Shown: positions 16,286 to 25,329, counted from the stretch's first letter. The stretch: 64,000 bases of DNA from Maribacter algarum (ex Lu et al. 2025) (nom. illeg.) (GCA_947495915.1 CANMAW010000001.1:868001-932000), one strand, 5' to 3'. Notes: generated by a model not told the origin, from the sequence alone. Made by a program: numbers and translations.

Positions 16286-17608
16286 CTAGTTTTGTGCAGG
16301 CTGTTCTGGTAAATATTCTAATACTAAGCGCTGATTCGGATTTAAAAATCTATTTGCTACTTCTTTAATTTCTTCTCTTGTTATAGAGCGATATATTTCT
16401 ATTTCTTTATTGATTAAAGCAGTATCACCATATAGCATATAGTTTCTAGCTAATGAATTTGCAATTCCTTCTACACTGGCATTCGAGTTCACAAATTGAT
16501 TCTCGAATTTATTCAGAAGTTTTTGATGATCCTTTTCTGAGATTAGTTCGGTACGAACTTTAGCAATTTCTTCTTCCATTTCTGTATTAAGTACTTCAAG
16601 AGAAGTTTCACCTACTGGTAGGGCATAGGCAACATACATACTGTAGTCTTCTTGACCAATATTGAAAGCCCCAACTTGAAGCGCTTGTTTTTGATCATCA
16701 ACCATTTTCTTATAAAGTTTTGAGCTTCTACCATCACTTAAATAAGTAGAAAGCATATCTAATACATAAGCCTCTCGTTCTTTGAAGCCTGGTGTGCGAT
16801 AAGCTATCATTGTAGCAGGAATTTGAATGTTTGGATCATAGAATGTAGCGTTGATTTGTTCTTTAATCGGTTCTTCATTTGGAAAATTTCGAACTATTTC
16901 TGCACCTTTCGGAATCGGAGAAAAATAATCGGCAATCATTTTCTTTGCACCCTCAGTTTCAAAATCACCTGCAACTACTAAAACCGCATTGTTGGGTACA
17001 TAATATTTCTTGTTGTAAGCAATAACATCTTCTAAGGTGGCAGCATCTAAATCATCCATATATCCAATGTTTGGATCTTTATATGGGTGAACTTTGAATA
17101 AATTTTTGCCAATGGCATATAAAAACTGACCATAAGGACTGTTATCATAGCGAAGTCTTTTTTCTTCTTTCACAACTTCTTGTTGGGTGTCAATGCCAGT
17201 TTGGTCAATAATGGGGTGTAGCATACGCTCTGACTCTAACCATAGCCCAAGCTGAAGGTTGTTTGACGGAAAGACTTCATAGTAGTAAGTTCTATCTTGC
17301 GAAGTATTTGCGTTGTTTTTACCTCCGTTAGAAGAAACAATTTTAAACCATTCTCCTTTTCCAACATTTTTAGTTCCTTCAAAAAGTAGGTGTTCAAAAA
17401 AATGGGCAAAACCTGTTCTGCCTGCTGTTCTGTCTTTTCCCCCAACATGGTACATCACTGATGTGGTAACTAATGGTGCTGAATTGTCTTTGTGAAGTAT
17501 GACATGTAGACCATTGTCTAAATCATACTCTTCGTAAGCCACTTCTTGGGCTTGAATTACCCATCCTAGAAGCAATAAGGAAAAGGGTGCTAGTAATTTT
17601 AGTTTCAT
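16286..17608 (-). CDS. M16 family zinc metallopeptidase (catalytic type)
   Basis: This secreted protein of 440 residues has a signal peptide (MKLKLLAPFSLLLLGWVIQAQ) and the inverted zinc motif HFFEH in GFAHFFEHLLFEGTKN near residue 65. The second-ligand region QEVVKEEKRLRYDN is about 75 residues later. It is probably the active half of a dimer with the following gene (gap 7 nt). The substrate is likely peptides in the periplasm. A TATATTCG sequence about 60 nt upstream may be a weak -7 box. Confidence 0.93.
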   Translation of the reverse strand: MKLKLLAPFSLLLLGWVIQAQEVAYEEYDLDNGLHVILHKDNSAPLVTTSVMYHVGGKDRTAGRTGFAHFFEHLLFEGTKNVGKGEWFKIVSSNGGKNNANTSQDRTYYYEVFPSNNLQLGLWLESERMLHPIIDQTGIDTQQEVVKEEKRLRYDNSPYGQFLYAIGKNLFKVHPYKDPNIGYMDDLDAATLEDVIAYNKKYYVPNNAVLVVAGDFETEGAKKMIADYFSPIPKGAEIVRNFPNEEPIKEQINATFYDPNIQIPATMIAYRTPGFKEREAYVLDMLSTYLSDGRSSKLYKKMVDDQKQALQVGAFNIGQEDYSMYVAYALPVGETSLEVLNTEMEEEIAKVRTELISEKDHQKLLNKFENQFVNSNASVEGIANSLARNYMLYGDTALINKEIEIYRSITREEIKEVANRFLNPNQRLVLEYLPEQPAQN

Positions 17609-17824
17609 ATAGATAGTGTTTAATGTTTTAATACCTTTTAGTTAGTGTATTTTTAAGTATTAATGTTACAACGAATATAATTTTTTCGAAGTAGAATAAG
17701 AAAAGACCTACATTATATTTCGATGTTGGCAGATCTAAATCTTCAAAAGATAATTTTTTTTAGTGACGCTTAGTATGTTGACTATTTTTTATTGCAAAAA
17801 GGGATGAAAATATTGCTAAAACAC

Positions 17825-17854
17825 TTGTAGATTACCTATTTACACGTATATTTG
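17825..17854 (+). promoter_or_regulatory. Promoter of rplU-rpmA
   Basis: TTG at 17825-17827 and TATATTTG at 17847-17854, spaced 19 nt, match the Bacteroidetes consensus fully. The leader to the rplU ATG is about 45 nt. Confidence 0.7.
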
Positions 17855-17904
17855 CATCCGCTTAAATAAAATTTGAGCATTAATTTTTAATTCATATACA
17901 CGCT

Positions 17905-18582
17905 ATGTACGCAATTGTAGAGATGGCAGGGCAGCAATTTAAAGTTGCGAAAGACCAGAAAGTATATGTTCACCGTTTACAAACGGAAGAAGGTAAAAAG
18001 GTAACTTTTGACAATGTACTTCTTTTAGATGACGGTAAGAACGTTACTATCGGCGCCCCAGCTATAGACGGAGCCGCTGTTGAGGCTAAAGTCATTAAGC
18101 ACCTAAGAGGTGACAAAGTAATCGTTTTTCACAAGAAAAGACGAAAAGGATACCGTAAGAAAAACGGTCATCGTCAGTCATTAACTGAAATCGTAATCGA
18201 GAGTATCGTAGCAAAAGGTGCGAAAAAATCGAAAGTTGCGGAACCTAAAAAGGCGGCGCCTAAAAAAGAAGCTGCTGCGAAAGTAGAAGCTCCTAAGGCT
18301 GAAGCACCAAAGAAAGCAGCTCCAAAAAAGTCTGCTAAAGCTGATGATTTGAAAAAAATCGAAGGTATTGGGCCTAAAATTGCATCGACTTTAGTTGAAG
18401 CTGGTATTGCAACATTTGCAGATTTAGCAAAGTCAACACCTGAAAAAATTTCTGAAATCATATCAGAAGTTCGTGGTAATCACGTTACTGATACATGGCC
18501 AGCACAAGCTAAATTAGCTGCAGATGGTAAATGGGATGAGTTGAAGAAATGGCAAGACGAGTTAGACGGCGGTAAAGCTTAA
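17905..18582 (+). CDS. rplU: Ribosomal protein bL21 with C-terminal HhH extension
   Basis: Residues 1-103 are bL21 (MYAIVEMAGQQFKVAKDQK, VIVFHKKRRKGYRKKNGHRQ). The usual protein stops there. Here a Lys/Ala/Pro-rich linker (about 108-148) leads to a helix-hairpin-helix domain of about 75 residues, DDLKKIEGIGPKIASTLVEAG, ending in WQDELDGGKA. Such extensions are common in flavobacterial L21 but their role is not known to me. No frameshift is needed, so the fusion is real. It is in an operon with rpmA, 52 nt downstream. Confidence 0.96.
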   Translation: MYAIVEMAGQQFKVAKDQKVYVHRLQTEEGKKVTFDNVLLLDDGKNVTIGAPAIDGAAVEAKVIKHLRGDKVIVFHKKRRKGYRKKNGHRQSLTEIVIESIVAKGAKKSKVAEPKKAAPKKEAAAKVEAPKAEAPKKAAPKKSAKADDLKKIEGIGPKIASTLVEAGIATFADLAKSTPEKISEIISEVRGNHVTDTWPAQAKLAADGKWDELKKWQDELDGGKA

Positions 18583-18634
18583 TAATAATTTAGTTCGGCT
18601 CGTTTAAATAGAGTCGACCACAAAATAAAATATC

Positions 18635-18895
18635 ATGGCACATAAAAAAGGTGTAGGTAGTTCTAAAAACGGTAGAGAGTCAGAATCGAAACGTTTAGGT
18701 GTTAAGATTTTCGGTGGTCAAGCGGCTATCGCAGGTAACATCATCGTTAGACAACGTGGTACAAAACACAACCCAGGTGAGAATGTATACTTAGGAAAAG
18801 ATCATACATTACATGCTAAAGTTGATGGTATTGTTCAGTTTACTAAAAAAGCTAGTGGAAAATCTTTTGTTTCTATTGAGCCTTTTGAAGCGTAG
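18635..18895 (+). CDS. rpmA: Ribosomal protein bL27
   Basis: bL27 lies at the peptidyl-transferase centre of the 50S subunit. The 86-residue protein starts [20 protein letters not shown] and has the conserved [23 protein letters not shown] block. The N-terminus begins directly with AHKKG, without the cleaved Firmicutes-type extension. It is the second gene of rplU-rpmA and is followed by a terminator. Confidence 0.98.
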   Translation: MAHKKGVGSSKNGRESESKRLGVKIFGGQAAIAGNIIVRQRGTKHNPGENVYLGKDHTLHAKVDGIVQFTKKASGKSFVSIEPFEA

Positions 18896-18918
18896 TAACT
18901 AACTACTTTATAAAAATA

Positions 18919-18952
18919 AAACCCTTTTCATTCTTATGGAGAGGGTTTTTTT
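18919..18952 (+). terminator. Terminator of rplU-rpmA
   Basis: AAACCCTTTT at 18919-18928 pairs with GAGAGGGTTT at 18939-18948 (two G-U pairs), followed by a T run. Confidence 0.8.
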
Positions 18953-19039
18953 GTATGAGAAATCTTGTAATTTTTAATCCGTAGACTTTTATAATTCTAT
19001 TTCTTACAGATTTAACTAAGAAGTAACTTTTTAAAACCC

Positions 19040-19470
19040 TAAGTGTTCATGTGGTACGGTGAGGTAAATAAAACACTTATTTCATTAAAATATTAGATGT
19101 GTTAACTATGGTCATCGATACGGAGGTCTCCCTTTCAGGTTATGCTTATGACCACAAAGAATCCCATTTTAGCAAAAGAGAAGAGATAAGTGTAGATCGT
19201 CTTCTATCTAATCACTGTTCTATAAGAGCGAGTTGGAAAACTGTATAGCTACCCAACTTATAGAAATATTATGATGCTCAGGAGTAAATCTATACTATTT
19301 TAAAATTGAAAATAGGTTTCCTAATTAATCCATTATTTTCAATGGAAGAATCAAAAAACCTATTTCTTTTAGTGTGTTTAGATGATTGAGAAGAAGGGGG
19401 ATTTAGTTTTCATCTAATAAATTAAGTGCGTGGCACTTATAAATCTCCTACTTGTATTAAGCCGTAGGAT
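19040..19470. other. Gene-free stretch rich in strong inverted repeats (candidate structured RNA)
   Basis: I see no convincing gene between rpmA and 19457. The stretch holds a row of inverted repeats: 19040-19047/19072-19079 (8 bp), 19109-19115/19148-19154 (7 bp), 19219-19224+19231-19236/19253-19264 (12 bp with one bulge), 19310-19319/19356-19365 (10 bp, with an inner CCAT/ATGG), 19378-19385/19410-19417 (8 bp), 19397-19405/19440-19448 (9 bp, one G-U), and 19423-19429/19433-19439 (7 bp). The fifth and sixth cross each other and could form a pseudoknot. No tmRNA, RNase P or SRP signature is recognised. Confidence 0.35.
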
Positions 19471-19678
19471 TCCCTTTCAATCTTTTTTCAATTTTTTTCT
19501 TTTTTACTGTGAGTCGTTTCATAATATCCATTAACTCAACTTCCTTCGTTTCCTTATAAATTTCGTTAATCTCTAATATTAGTGCTTTCACTTCTCGTGA
19601 ATAAGTAACTCTATCGCTTGTTGTGATACCAGACATCTTTCTTGCCTCGAACTCCGCAACTCTTTCCATTAAATCCAT
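19457..19678 (-). CDS. Small helical protein of unknown function
   Basis: This 73-residue frame begins MDLMERVAEFEARKMSG and ends in a very basic helix (MKRLTVKKKKIEKRLKGNP). The whole sequence is helical with heptad-like spacing (VKALILEINEIYKETKEVELMDIM), suggesting a short coiled coil. There is no signal peptide or membrane segment. I do not recognise the family. Amino-acid composition and codon use look normal for the window, so I think it is real. It stands alone between two long non-coding stretches, with a possible terminator hairpin (19423-19439) after its stop. Confidence 0.55.
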   Translation of the reverse strand: MDLMERVAEFEARKMSGITTSDRVTYSREVKALILEINEIYKETKEVELMDIMKRLTVKKKKIEKRLKGNPTA

Positions 19679-20012
19679 ATACTACTAATTTTTCAAATAA
19701 ATTTTAAATATGCCTTAAATAAAGCTAAAAAAAATGGAAAATCAATCTTATTTGTCCATTTGTTTTGGTATTCATTTTTGATTTGATACTATTTTTCACC
19801 AAGTTTTCAATTAAATTAAAAATCGAAACACAAAAATCTTCTTTTTTTAATTGCCTTATTTGTTTTTAAACCGGTGTAAATAAGTACTATTTCAAACCCT
19901 TTTATTACAAAAGGGACTAGCCAGTATCAAATATAATTATTGTTTATTGTTTGACAATTAATGATAAACAAAATAATATACTTTAATTCAAACAAATTCC
20001 TTTAAACTGAGT
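19679..20012. other. Intergenic stretch, A+T-rich, one inverted repeat
   Basis: About 330 bases hold no gene that I can support. The only notable element is the inverted repeat TTGTTTAT/ATAAACAA at 19940-19947 and 19964-19971. Poly-T and poly-A runs are frequent. The upstream signals of the 73-codon gene should lie at 19680-19760, but I see no clear TAnnTTTG there. Confidence 0.4.
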
Positions 20013-20045
20013 AAAAGCCCAAATCTCTATGAGACAAGGGCTTTT
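20013..20045. terminator. Terminator of ahcY
   Basis: AAAAGCCC at 20013-20020 pairs with GGGCTTTT at 20038-20045, with an inner TCTC/GAGA. It lies 20 nt after the ahcY stop on the minus strand. A longer T run on the plus strand makes it work better in that direction. Confidence 0.65.
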
Positions 20046-20064
20046 TTTATACGGTAAAACAATT

Positions 20065-21381
20065 TTAATACCTATAATACTCTGGCTTATATGGCCCTTC
20101 TACAGTTACGCCAATGTACTCTGCTTGTTCTTCTCTCAATTCTGTTAGCTCAGCACCTAAACGAGATAAATGTAATTTTGCCACCTTTTCGTCTAAATGT
20201 TTTGGTAACATATAAACTTCATTTTTATAGTTTTCACTATTTTTCCAAAGCTCTATTTGAGCTAAGGTTTGGTTTGTAAATGAATTACTCATTACAAAAC
20301 TTGGGTGACCAGTGGCGCAACCTAAGTTCACTAAACGACCTTCGGCTAAAATGATAATATCTTTACCATCAATCGTATACTTATCAACTTGAGGTTTAAT
20401 TTCATCTTTTGTATCACCGAAATTATCGTTCAACCAAGCCATATCAATTTCATTATCAAAATGGCCAATATTACAAACGATAACTTTATCACGCATTGCC
20501 TTAAAGTGCTTACCTTGAATAATATCTTTATTACCCGTAGTAGTAATTACAACATCAGCATTAGCAACTACATTCTCTAGTTTTTTTACTTCAAAACCAT
20601 CCATGCATGCTTGTAAAGCGCAAATGGGATCAATTTCGGTAACCGTAACGATGGCACCGGCTCCTTTAAAAGATGCAGCAGTACCTTTACCAACATCACC
20701 ATAACCTGCAACAACAACTCTTTTGCCGGCTAACATTGTGTCAGTAGCTCTACGAATTGCATCAACAGCACTTTCTCGGCAGCCATATTTATTGTCAAAT
20801 TTTGACTTTGTAACAGAATCATTAACGTTAATTGCTGGCATAGGTAGAGTACCTTGTTTTACTCGTTCATACAAACGGTGCACACCAGTAGTAGTTTCCT
20901 CAGATAGTCCCTTAATCGCTGCACTTAATTGTGGGTAACGGTCTAGAACCATATTGGTTAAATCTCCGCCGTCATCTAAAATCATATTTAGTGGCTCACG
21001 ATTCTCTCCAAAAAACAAAGTTTGTTCTATACACCAATCAAATTCTTCTTCGGTCATTCCCTTCCATGCGTACACTGGAATTCCTGCTGCGGCAATAGCG
21101 GCTGCTGCATGATCTTGAGTAGAGAAAATATTACATGAGCTCCATGTAACATCGGCGCCTAAAGCCACCAAAGTTTCAATTAATACTGCAGTTTGTATGG
21201 TCATATGTAAACAACCAGCAATTCGAGAACCTTTCAAAGGCTGCTCTTTGGCATATTCTTCACGAAGTGCCATAAGACCTGGCATTTCTGCTTCTGCTAA
21301 ATTGATTTCTTTTCTACCCCAATCAGCTAATGATATATCTTTAACCTTATAAGGAATGTAAGAGATTGTTTCTGTGCTCAT
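20065..21381 (-). CDS. ahcY: Adenosylhomocysteinase
   Basis: AhcY splits S-adenosylhomocysteine to adenosine and homocysteine and so keeps methylation reactions running. The 438-residue protein has the substrate-domain motifs ([30 protein letters not shown]), the NAD-binding [18 protein letters not shown], and the C-terminal KPEYYRY typical of the family, all at the expected places. The ATG at 21381 gives the usual length. It diverges from the phosphopantetheinyl transferase gene. Confidence 0.97.
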   Translation of the reverse strand: MSTETISYIPYKVKDISLADWGRKEINLAEAEMPGLMALREEYAKEQPLKGSRIAGCLHMTIQTAVLIETLVALGADVTWSSCNIFSTQDHAAAAIAAAGIPVYAWKGMTEEEFDWCIEQTLFFGENREPLNMILDDGGDLTNMVLDRYPQLSAAIKGLSEETTTGVHRLYERVKQGTLPMPAINVNDSVTKSKFDNKYGCRESAVDAIRRATDTMLAGKRVVVAGYGDVGKGTAASFKGAGAIVTVTEIDPICALQACMDGFEVKKLENVVANADVVITTTGNKDIIQGKHFKAMRDKVIVCNIGHFDNEIDMAWLNDNFGDTKDEIKPQVDKYTIDGKDIIILAEGRLVNLGCATGHPSFVMSNSFTNQTLAQIELWKNSENYKNEVYMLPKHLDEKVAKLHLSRLGAELTELREEQAEYIGVTVEGPYKPEYYRY

Positions 21382-21437
21382 ATTCTTTTTATTTTTTACT
21401 TTCGCTTTGCACTAATTTACTTAGTTTTTTGCGTATG

Positions 21438-21445
21438 CAAAGGTA
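21438..21445 (-). promoter_or_regulatory. -7 promoter element of ahcY
   Basis: TACCTTTG on the minus strand (CAAAGGTA at 21438-21445) matches TAnnTTTG, 56 nt before the ahcY start. No ideal -33 TTG is seen. Confidence 0.45.
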
Positions 21446-21465
21446 CAAAATACCAATATAATATC

Positions 21466-22098
21466 ATGCCTCTTTACAATACATTAACGGTTACAGCTTC
21501 AATTACAGTGTATGTTTGGAAGATTGAAGAGTCTGAAAAAGAACTAGAGAACGCTGTCGTATTAACCTCAAAAAGCCAGCATCGTATGTTGGGTATGAAA
21601 TCAGAAATGCATCGTCGTGGTTTTTTGAGTATTCGTCACCTTCTGGCTGTGGCTGGCTATGCTGATAAAGATTTGTATTATGATGAACAAGGAAAACCTC
21701 ATTTAAAAGACGGTAAGCATATTTCAATTACACATTCTAATCAATTCACAGGAATCATCGTTAGTTCAAAAGAAGAAGTTGGGATAGATATAGAGATGCA
21801 GCGAGATAAAATATTAAGAATTGCTCATAAATTTACACCAATAGATGAATATCGTACCATAGCAAATTCTGAAGCCCTAATTAGAAAGTTAACCGTTGTA
21901 TGGGGTTGTAAAGAATCTTTATATAAAATTTGTTCAGAACCTGGTTTAAGTTTTTTACACCATATTGTAATTCAAAATTTTTCTATAAATGATTTCAGTA
22001 CAATAGGAGAAGTAATTTACGAAGGAAATACATTCTTATTTAATATTAAGTTTATAGAATTTGAAGGATTTACATGTGTTTATGCCATAAAATGTTAG
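21466..22098 (+). CDS. 4'-Phosphopantetheinyl transferase superfamily protein
   Basis: Sfp-type enzymes transfer phosphopantetheine from CoA to carrier proteins. The 210-residue protein shows the family motifs in order: ISITHSN near residue 85, the metal-binding VGIDIEMQRDKI near 105, and WGCKESLYK near 145 (the WxxKEA motif). It is of the longer, Sfp-like type rather than the short AcpS. The carrier protein is not in the window. The next gene follows after 60 nt. Confidence 0.88.
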   Translation: MPLYNTLTVTASITVYVWKIEESEKELENAVVLTSKSQHRMLGMKSEMHRRGFLSIRHLLAVAGYADKDLYYDEQGKPHLKDGKHISITHSNQFTGIIVSSKEEVGIDIEMQRDKILRIAHKFTPIDEYRTIANSEALIRKLTVVWGCKESLYKICSEPGLSFLHHIVIQNFSINDFSTIGEVIYEGNTFLFNIKFIEFEGFTCVYAIKC

Positions 22099-22158
22099 AT
22101 AATTATCCATTTTTGAATTCTGTTACAAATTGAAGTAGTTTTCACCAAAATCTATACA

Positions 22159-22419
22159 ATGAACATATCTGTTGAGCTTACTTTCTCACCTTTACAAAAT
22201 GACTACGAGCAGCATATTATTAACTTTATTAAAAAACTAAGAAGCTCAGGCTTAACCGTTTTAGAAAATCCGTTAAGTACTCAGGTTTTTGGTAATTACG
22301 ATAAGGTGATGAATGTTATACAATCAGAAATAAAAATTGCCTTCGAACTAATGGATAAAGGGTTACTATTTATGAAAATTGTCAAATCAGATCGAAGCGA
22401 GTATGAACCCCATTTTTGA
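22159..22419 (+). CDS. Thiamine-binding (MTH1187/YkoF-type) protein
   Basis: This 86-residue protein has the ferredoxin-like fold of the MTH1187 family, whose members bind thiamine or its pyrimidine part. MNISVELTFSPL at the start and LSTQVFGNYDKVMNVI in the middle are characteristic. It has no signal peptide, so it is cytoplasmic. The following transporter gene begins inside its 3' end (17-nt overlap), which ties the two together. A thiamine role agrees with the TPP-regulated receptor at 30.7 kb. Confidence 0.82.
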   Translation: MNISVELTFSPLQNDYEQHIINFIKKLRSSGLTVLENPLSTQVFGNYDKVMNVIQSEIKIAFELMDKGLLFMKIVKSDRSEYEPHF

Positions 22420-23041
22420 TTGGATATTTGAGCAATATCAACAAACACCAGTTCATCTTGTTATATTAGAGTTCATCGGCGTATTTTTTGGTTTTCTTAG
22501 TGTTTGGTATTCTAAAAGAGAAAATATATTAGTATTTCCAACAGGTATTATTAGCACAGCAATATTTGTTTATATTTTACTGGTTTTTGAACTCTTGGGT
22601 GATATGCTTATTAATGCTTTTTATTTTATAATGAGTATTTATGGCTGGTATGTTTGGACAAGAAAGGTTGATGAAACACATTTTATTCCAATAACCAATA
22701 CAACAAGACAAGACAAAAAATGGGGTACATTCCTGTTTTTTGGAACCTTAGTTTTTGTTTTCATGGTTTATTATTTATTTGACAAGTTTGATGGATGGAC
22801 AGCGTATTTAGATACCTTTACTACAGCTATTTTTTTTGTTGGTATGTGGTTAATGGCAAAAAAGAAATTGGCCAATTGGACGTTCTGGATTATAGGGGAT
22901 TTAATATCAATTCCGTTGTATATGTACAAAGGTTTAGTTTTTACGTCTTTTCAGTATTTATTATTTACAATTATTGCTATCTACGGCTATAAAGCATGGA
23001 AGAAAAATATAAACAAGAGCCCACAGACATTGTTAAAGTAG
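22403..23041 (+). CDS. PnuC-like vitamin transporter (nicotinamide riboside or thiamine)
   Basis: The protein has seven to eight membrane helices and the PnuC-type pattern: FFGFLSVWYSKRENILVFPTG, NAFYFIMSIYGWYVW and the late LANWTFWIIGDLISIPLYMYKG. PnuC proteins carry nicotinamide riboside; the close relative PnuT carries thiamine. The upstream overlap with the thiamine-binding gene favours thiamine and the NadR-like kinase downstream favours nicotinamide riboside. I start at ATG 22403 (212 residues) rather than the TTG at 22379. Its last 46 bases overlap the kinase gene. Confidence 0.85.
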   Translation: MNPIFDWIFEQYQQTPVHLVILEFIGVFFGFLSVWYSKRENILVFPTGIISTAIFVYILLVFELLGDMLINAFYFIMSIYGWYVWTRKVDETHFIPITNTTRQDKKWGTFLFFGTLVFVFMVYYLFDKFDGWTAYLDTFTTAIFFVGMWLMAKKKLANWTFWIIGDLISIPLYMYKGLVFTSFQYLLFTIIAIYGYKAWKKNINKSPQTLLK

Positions 23042-23559
23042 TTTTATTTGGTCCTGAATCGACCGGAAAAACAACCTTATCTGAGCAATTAGCAAGGTAC
23101 TATAATACCGTTTGGGTGCCCGAGTACGCCCGTGAATATTTGCAGAATAAATGGAATAATGAGCGAAAGACTTGTGAACCCAATGACTTGTTGCCTATTG
23201 CAGAAGGCCAAATACGTCTTGAGAATGAATTGAGTAAAAAAGCAACTGATGTCTTAATTTGTGATACCGATTTATTAGAGACCAAAGTATATTCAGAAGC
23301 ATATTATGTTGGGCATTGTGATAAGACTTTAGAAAAGTATGCATTACAAAATCAGTATGACCTATACTTGTTGACTTATATTGATGTGCCTTGGGTTGGT
23401 GATGATCTTCGTGATAAGCCGAACGAAAGAGAACATATGTTTTCATATTTCAAGACTACATTAGAAAAATACAACCGAAATTTTATTACTTTAAAGGGGG
23501 AGAATAAAATTCGTTTAAAAACAGCAGTTGAACACATTGATAAATTATTAAAAAAATGA
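22996..23559 (+). CDS. NadR-like P-loop kinase (ribosylnicotinamide-kinase type)
   Basis: This ATPase of 187 residues carries the NadR kinase P-loop FGPESTGKTTLSEQLA at about 18-33, the VPEYAREYLQNKW segment that follows it, and the DTDLLETKVYSE acidic motif near 88. It corresponds to the C-terminal kinase domain of NadR without an adenylyltransferase or HTH part. It probably phosphorylates the vitamin brought in by the overlapping transporter gene, which traps it. The 46-nt overlap is long, but no later start retains the P-loop beta strand. DUF4301 follows with a 4-nt overlap. Confidence 0.85.
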   Translation: MEEKYKQEPTDIVKVVLFGPESTGKTTLSEQLARYYNTVWVPEYAREYLQNKWNNERKTCEPNDLLPIAEGQIRLENELSKKATDVLICDTDLLETKVYSEAYYVGHCDKTLEKYALQNQYDLYLLTYIDVPWVGDDLRDKPNEREHMFSYFKTTLEKYNRNFITLKGENKIRLKTAVEHIDKLLKK

Positions 23560-25097
23560 GTAAACTTTCAGAAGGCGATTTACAATTGTTAGCAGATAAA
23601 GGAATATCAAAACAGAAAGTAAGTGATCAAATAGCAACTTTTCGTGAAGGTATTCCCTTCGTAAATCTAGAGAAGGCGGGAATTATTGGTGACGGAATTT
23701 CTAAGTTTACGCCACAAGAAGAGGCTAATTTAATTGCGTTTTTTGACCAAGCACAACAAGAGGGATTAGACCTGCTGAAGTTCGTACCTGCTTCTGGTGC
23801 TGCATCAAGAATGTTCAAAGCATTGTTTAATTTTTTAGATGCTTATGACCCCAAACTTGAAAGTTTAGAGGCATATTTTGAAAGAACAGGAGATAAACAT
23901 TTACAAGTATTTTCAGAAAAAATTCATGAATTTCCTTTTTATCAAATTGTAAAGTCGCAACTAGATAGTCAAGCAACGGAAAAAGGGGAGGCCTTGTATG
24001 ATTTTGTGAATGAGTTGCTATCTAGTGATGGACTAAACTATGGTTTTTATCCAAAAGGTTTACTTCCTTTTCATAATTACGGCAGTCATTCTGCTACACC
24101 ATTTGAAGAACATTTAAAAGAAGGTGCCCTGTACGCTAAAACGGGTGATACATCTAAATTGCATTTTACAATTTCAGAACAGCACGGAGAATTATTTAAT
24201 AAAGAGTTTAGTGACATAAAAGATAGAGTTTCTTCTGAAACAAACTCATCTTTTGAAATAGGATATTCATTTCAGAAATCATCTACCGATACACTAGCTG
24301 TTGATATGGATAATAATCCTTTTCGAAATGAAGACGGTACTATTTTGTTTAGACCAGGAGGTCATGGTGCGCTGATAGAAAATTTAAATGAACAAAATGC
24401 CGATGTTATCTTTATAAAAAATATTGACAACGTGGTTGTTCCTAAAAACCTAGACGGAGTTAACAAAAGCAAAAAAACTTTGGCAGGCGTACTACTTCAA
24501 GTACAGCAAAAAGCTTTTAAAGTTGCAGAATTGTTGGAAAATAAATCGGTCAACAAACAACAAATTTCTGATATAAAAGATTTTTTAGAAAATGATTTAA
24601 ATGTGCGGTTTCCTTCAAATTTCACTGATTATAGTGAAGAAGAACAAATTGCAATTCTGACTGATAAAGTTAACAGACCTATTCGAGTTTGTGGAATGGT
24701 GAAAAATGAAGGTGAACCTGGCGGAGGACCGTTTTGGATTAAAGACCAAAATGGAAACATATCATTACAAATTATTGAGTCAGCTCAGATTGATAACAGT
24801 AATCAAAGTCAAATGAATATTGTGGCTAATGCGACTCATTTTAACCCAGTTGATCTAGTATGTGGTGTACGTAATCATAAAGGTGAAAAATATGATTTAG
24901 TTAATTTCGTTGATCATAAGCAAGGCTTTATTACAGAAAAAACAAAAGATGGTAAAGAGTTAAAAGCCCTAGAGTTACCAGGGTTATGGAATGGAGGTAT
25001 GGCTTTTTGGAATACTATTTTTGTCGAAGTGCCATTATTAACCTTTAACCCTGTAAAAACAGTCAATGATTTATTAAAACCTTCTCATCAGGTGTAA
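23556..25097 (+). CDS. DUF4301 family protein
   Basis: This 513-residue protein begins 4 nt inside the kinase gene. The conserved patches I recognise as DUF4301 are FVPASGAASRMFKALF near residue 77, LPFHNYGSHSATPFEEHL near 170 and GGHGALIENLNEQNADVIFIKNIDNVV near 270. These resemble a nucleotidyltransferase layout (glycine-rich loop with Arg, then an acidic strand), so a sugar or vitamin nucleotidyl transfer activity is possible but unproven. It is soluble, with no signal. It ends the four-gene group. Confidence 0.88.
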   Translation: MSKLSEGDLQLLADKGISKQKVSDQIATFREGIPFVNLEKAGIIGDGISKFTPQEEANLIAFFDQAQQEGLDLLKFVPASGAASRMFKALFNFLDAYDPKLESLEAYFERTGDKHLQVFSEKIHEFPFYQIVKSQLDSQATEKGEALYDFVNELLSSDGLNYGFYPKGLLPFHNYGSHSATPFEEHLKEGALYAKTGDTSKLHFTISEQHGELFNKEFSDIKDRVSSETNSSFEIGYSFQKSSTDTLAVDMDNNPFRNEDGTILFRPGGHGALIENLNEQNADVIFIKNIDNVVVPKNLDGVNKSKKTLAGVLLQVQQKAFKVAELLENKSVNKQQISDIKDFLENDLNVRFPSNFTDYSEEEQIAILTDKVNRPIRVCGMVKNEGEPGGGPFWIKDQNGNISLQIIESAQIDNSNQSQMNIVANATHFNPVDLVCGVRNHKGEKYDLVNFVDHKQGFITEKTKDGKELKALELPGLWNGGMAFWNTIFVEVPLLTFNPVKTVNDLLKPSHQV

Positions 25098-25134
25098 TAT
25101 TTTAAGGTATTTTTAATTTCAAGATTCATTGAAT

Positions 25135-25165
25135 AAAAGTGTGTAAAGTTTACACACTTTTTTTT
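25135..25165 (+). terminator. Terminator of the thiamine-binding/PnuC/kinase/DUF4301 group
   Basis: AAAAGTGTGTAAA at 25135-25147 and its exact complement at 25149-25161 form the stem. A T run follows. Confidence 0.85.
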
Positions 25166-25329
25166 ATTCTACACAACGCTATACAATTTTAAATCTTCAA
25201 AAATTTGTGTTAATAAATTAATAATCAAATACTTATGGTGATTATTGAAAGAAATTTCAAAATGGCATTGTTTTTTCCTTATATAAAATAACAAAACAAA
25301 TACTTATTAATTTTTAAAACACATTTAAA

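Noticed and set aside
19040-19470. tmRNA, RNase P RNA, SRP RNA or 6S RNA in the structured stretch
   Set aside because: I could not find the conserved sequence marks of the first three, and I cannot judge 6S from sequence alone, so no name is given.
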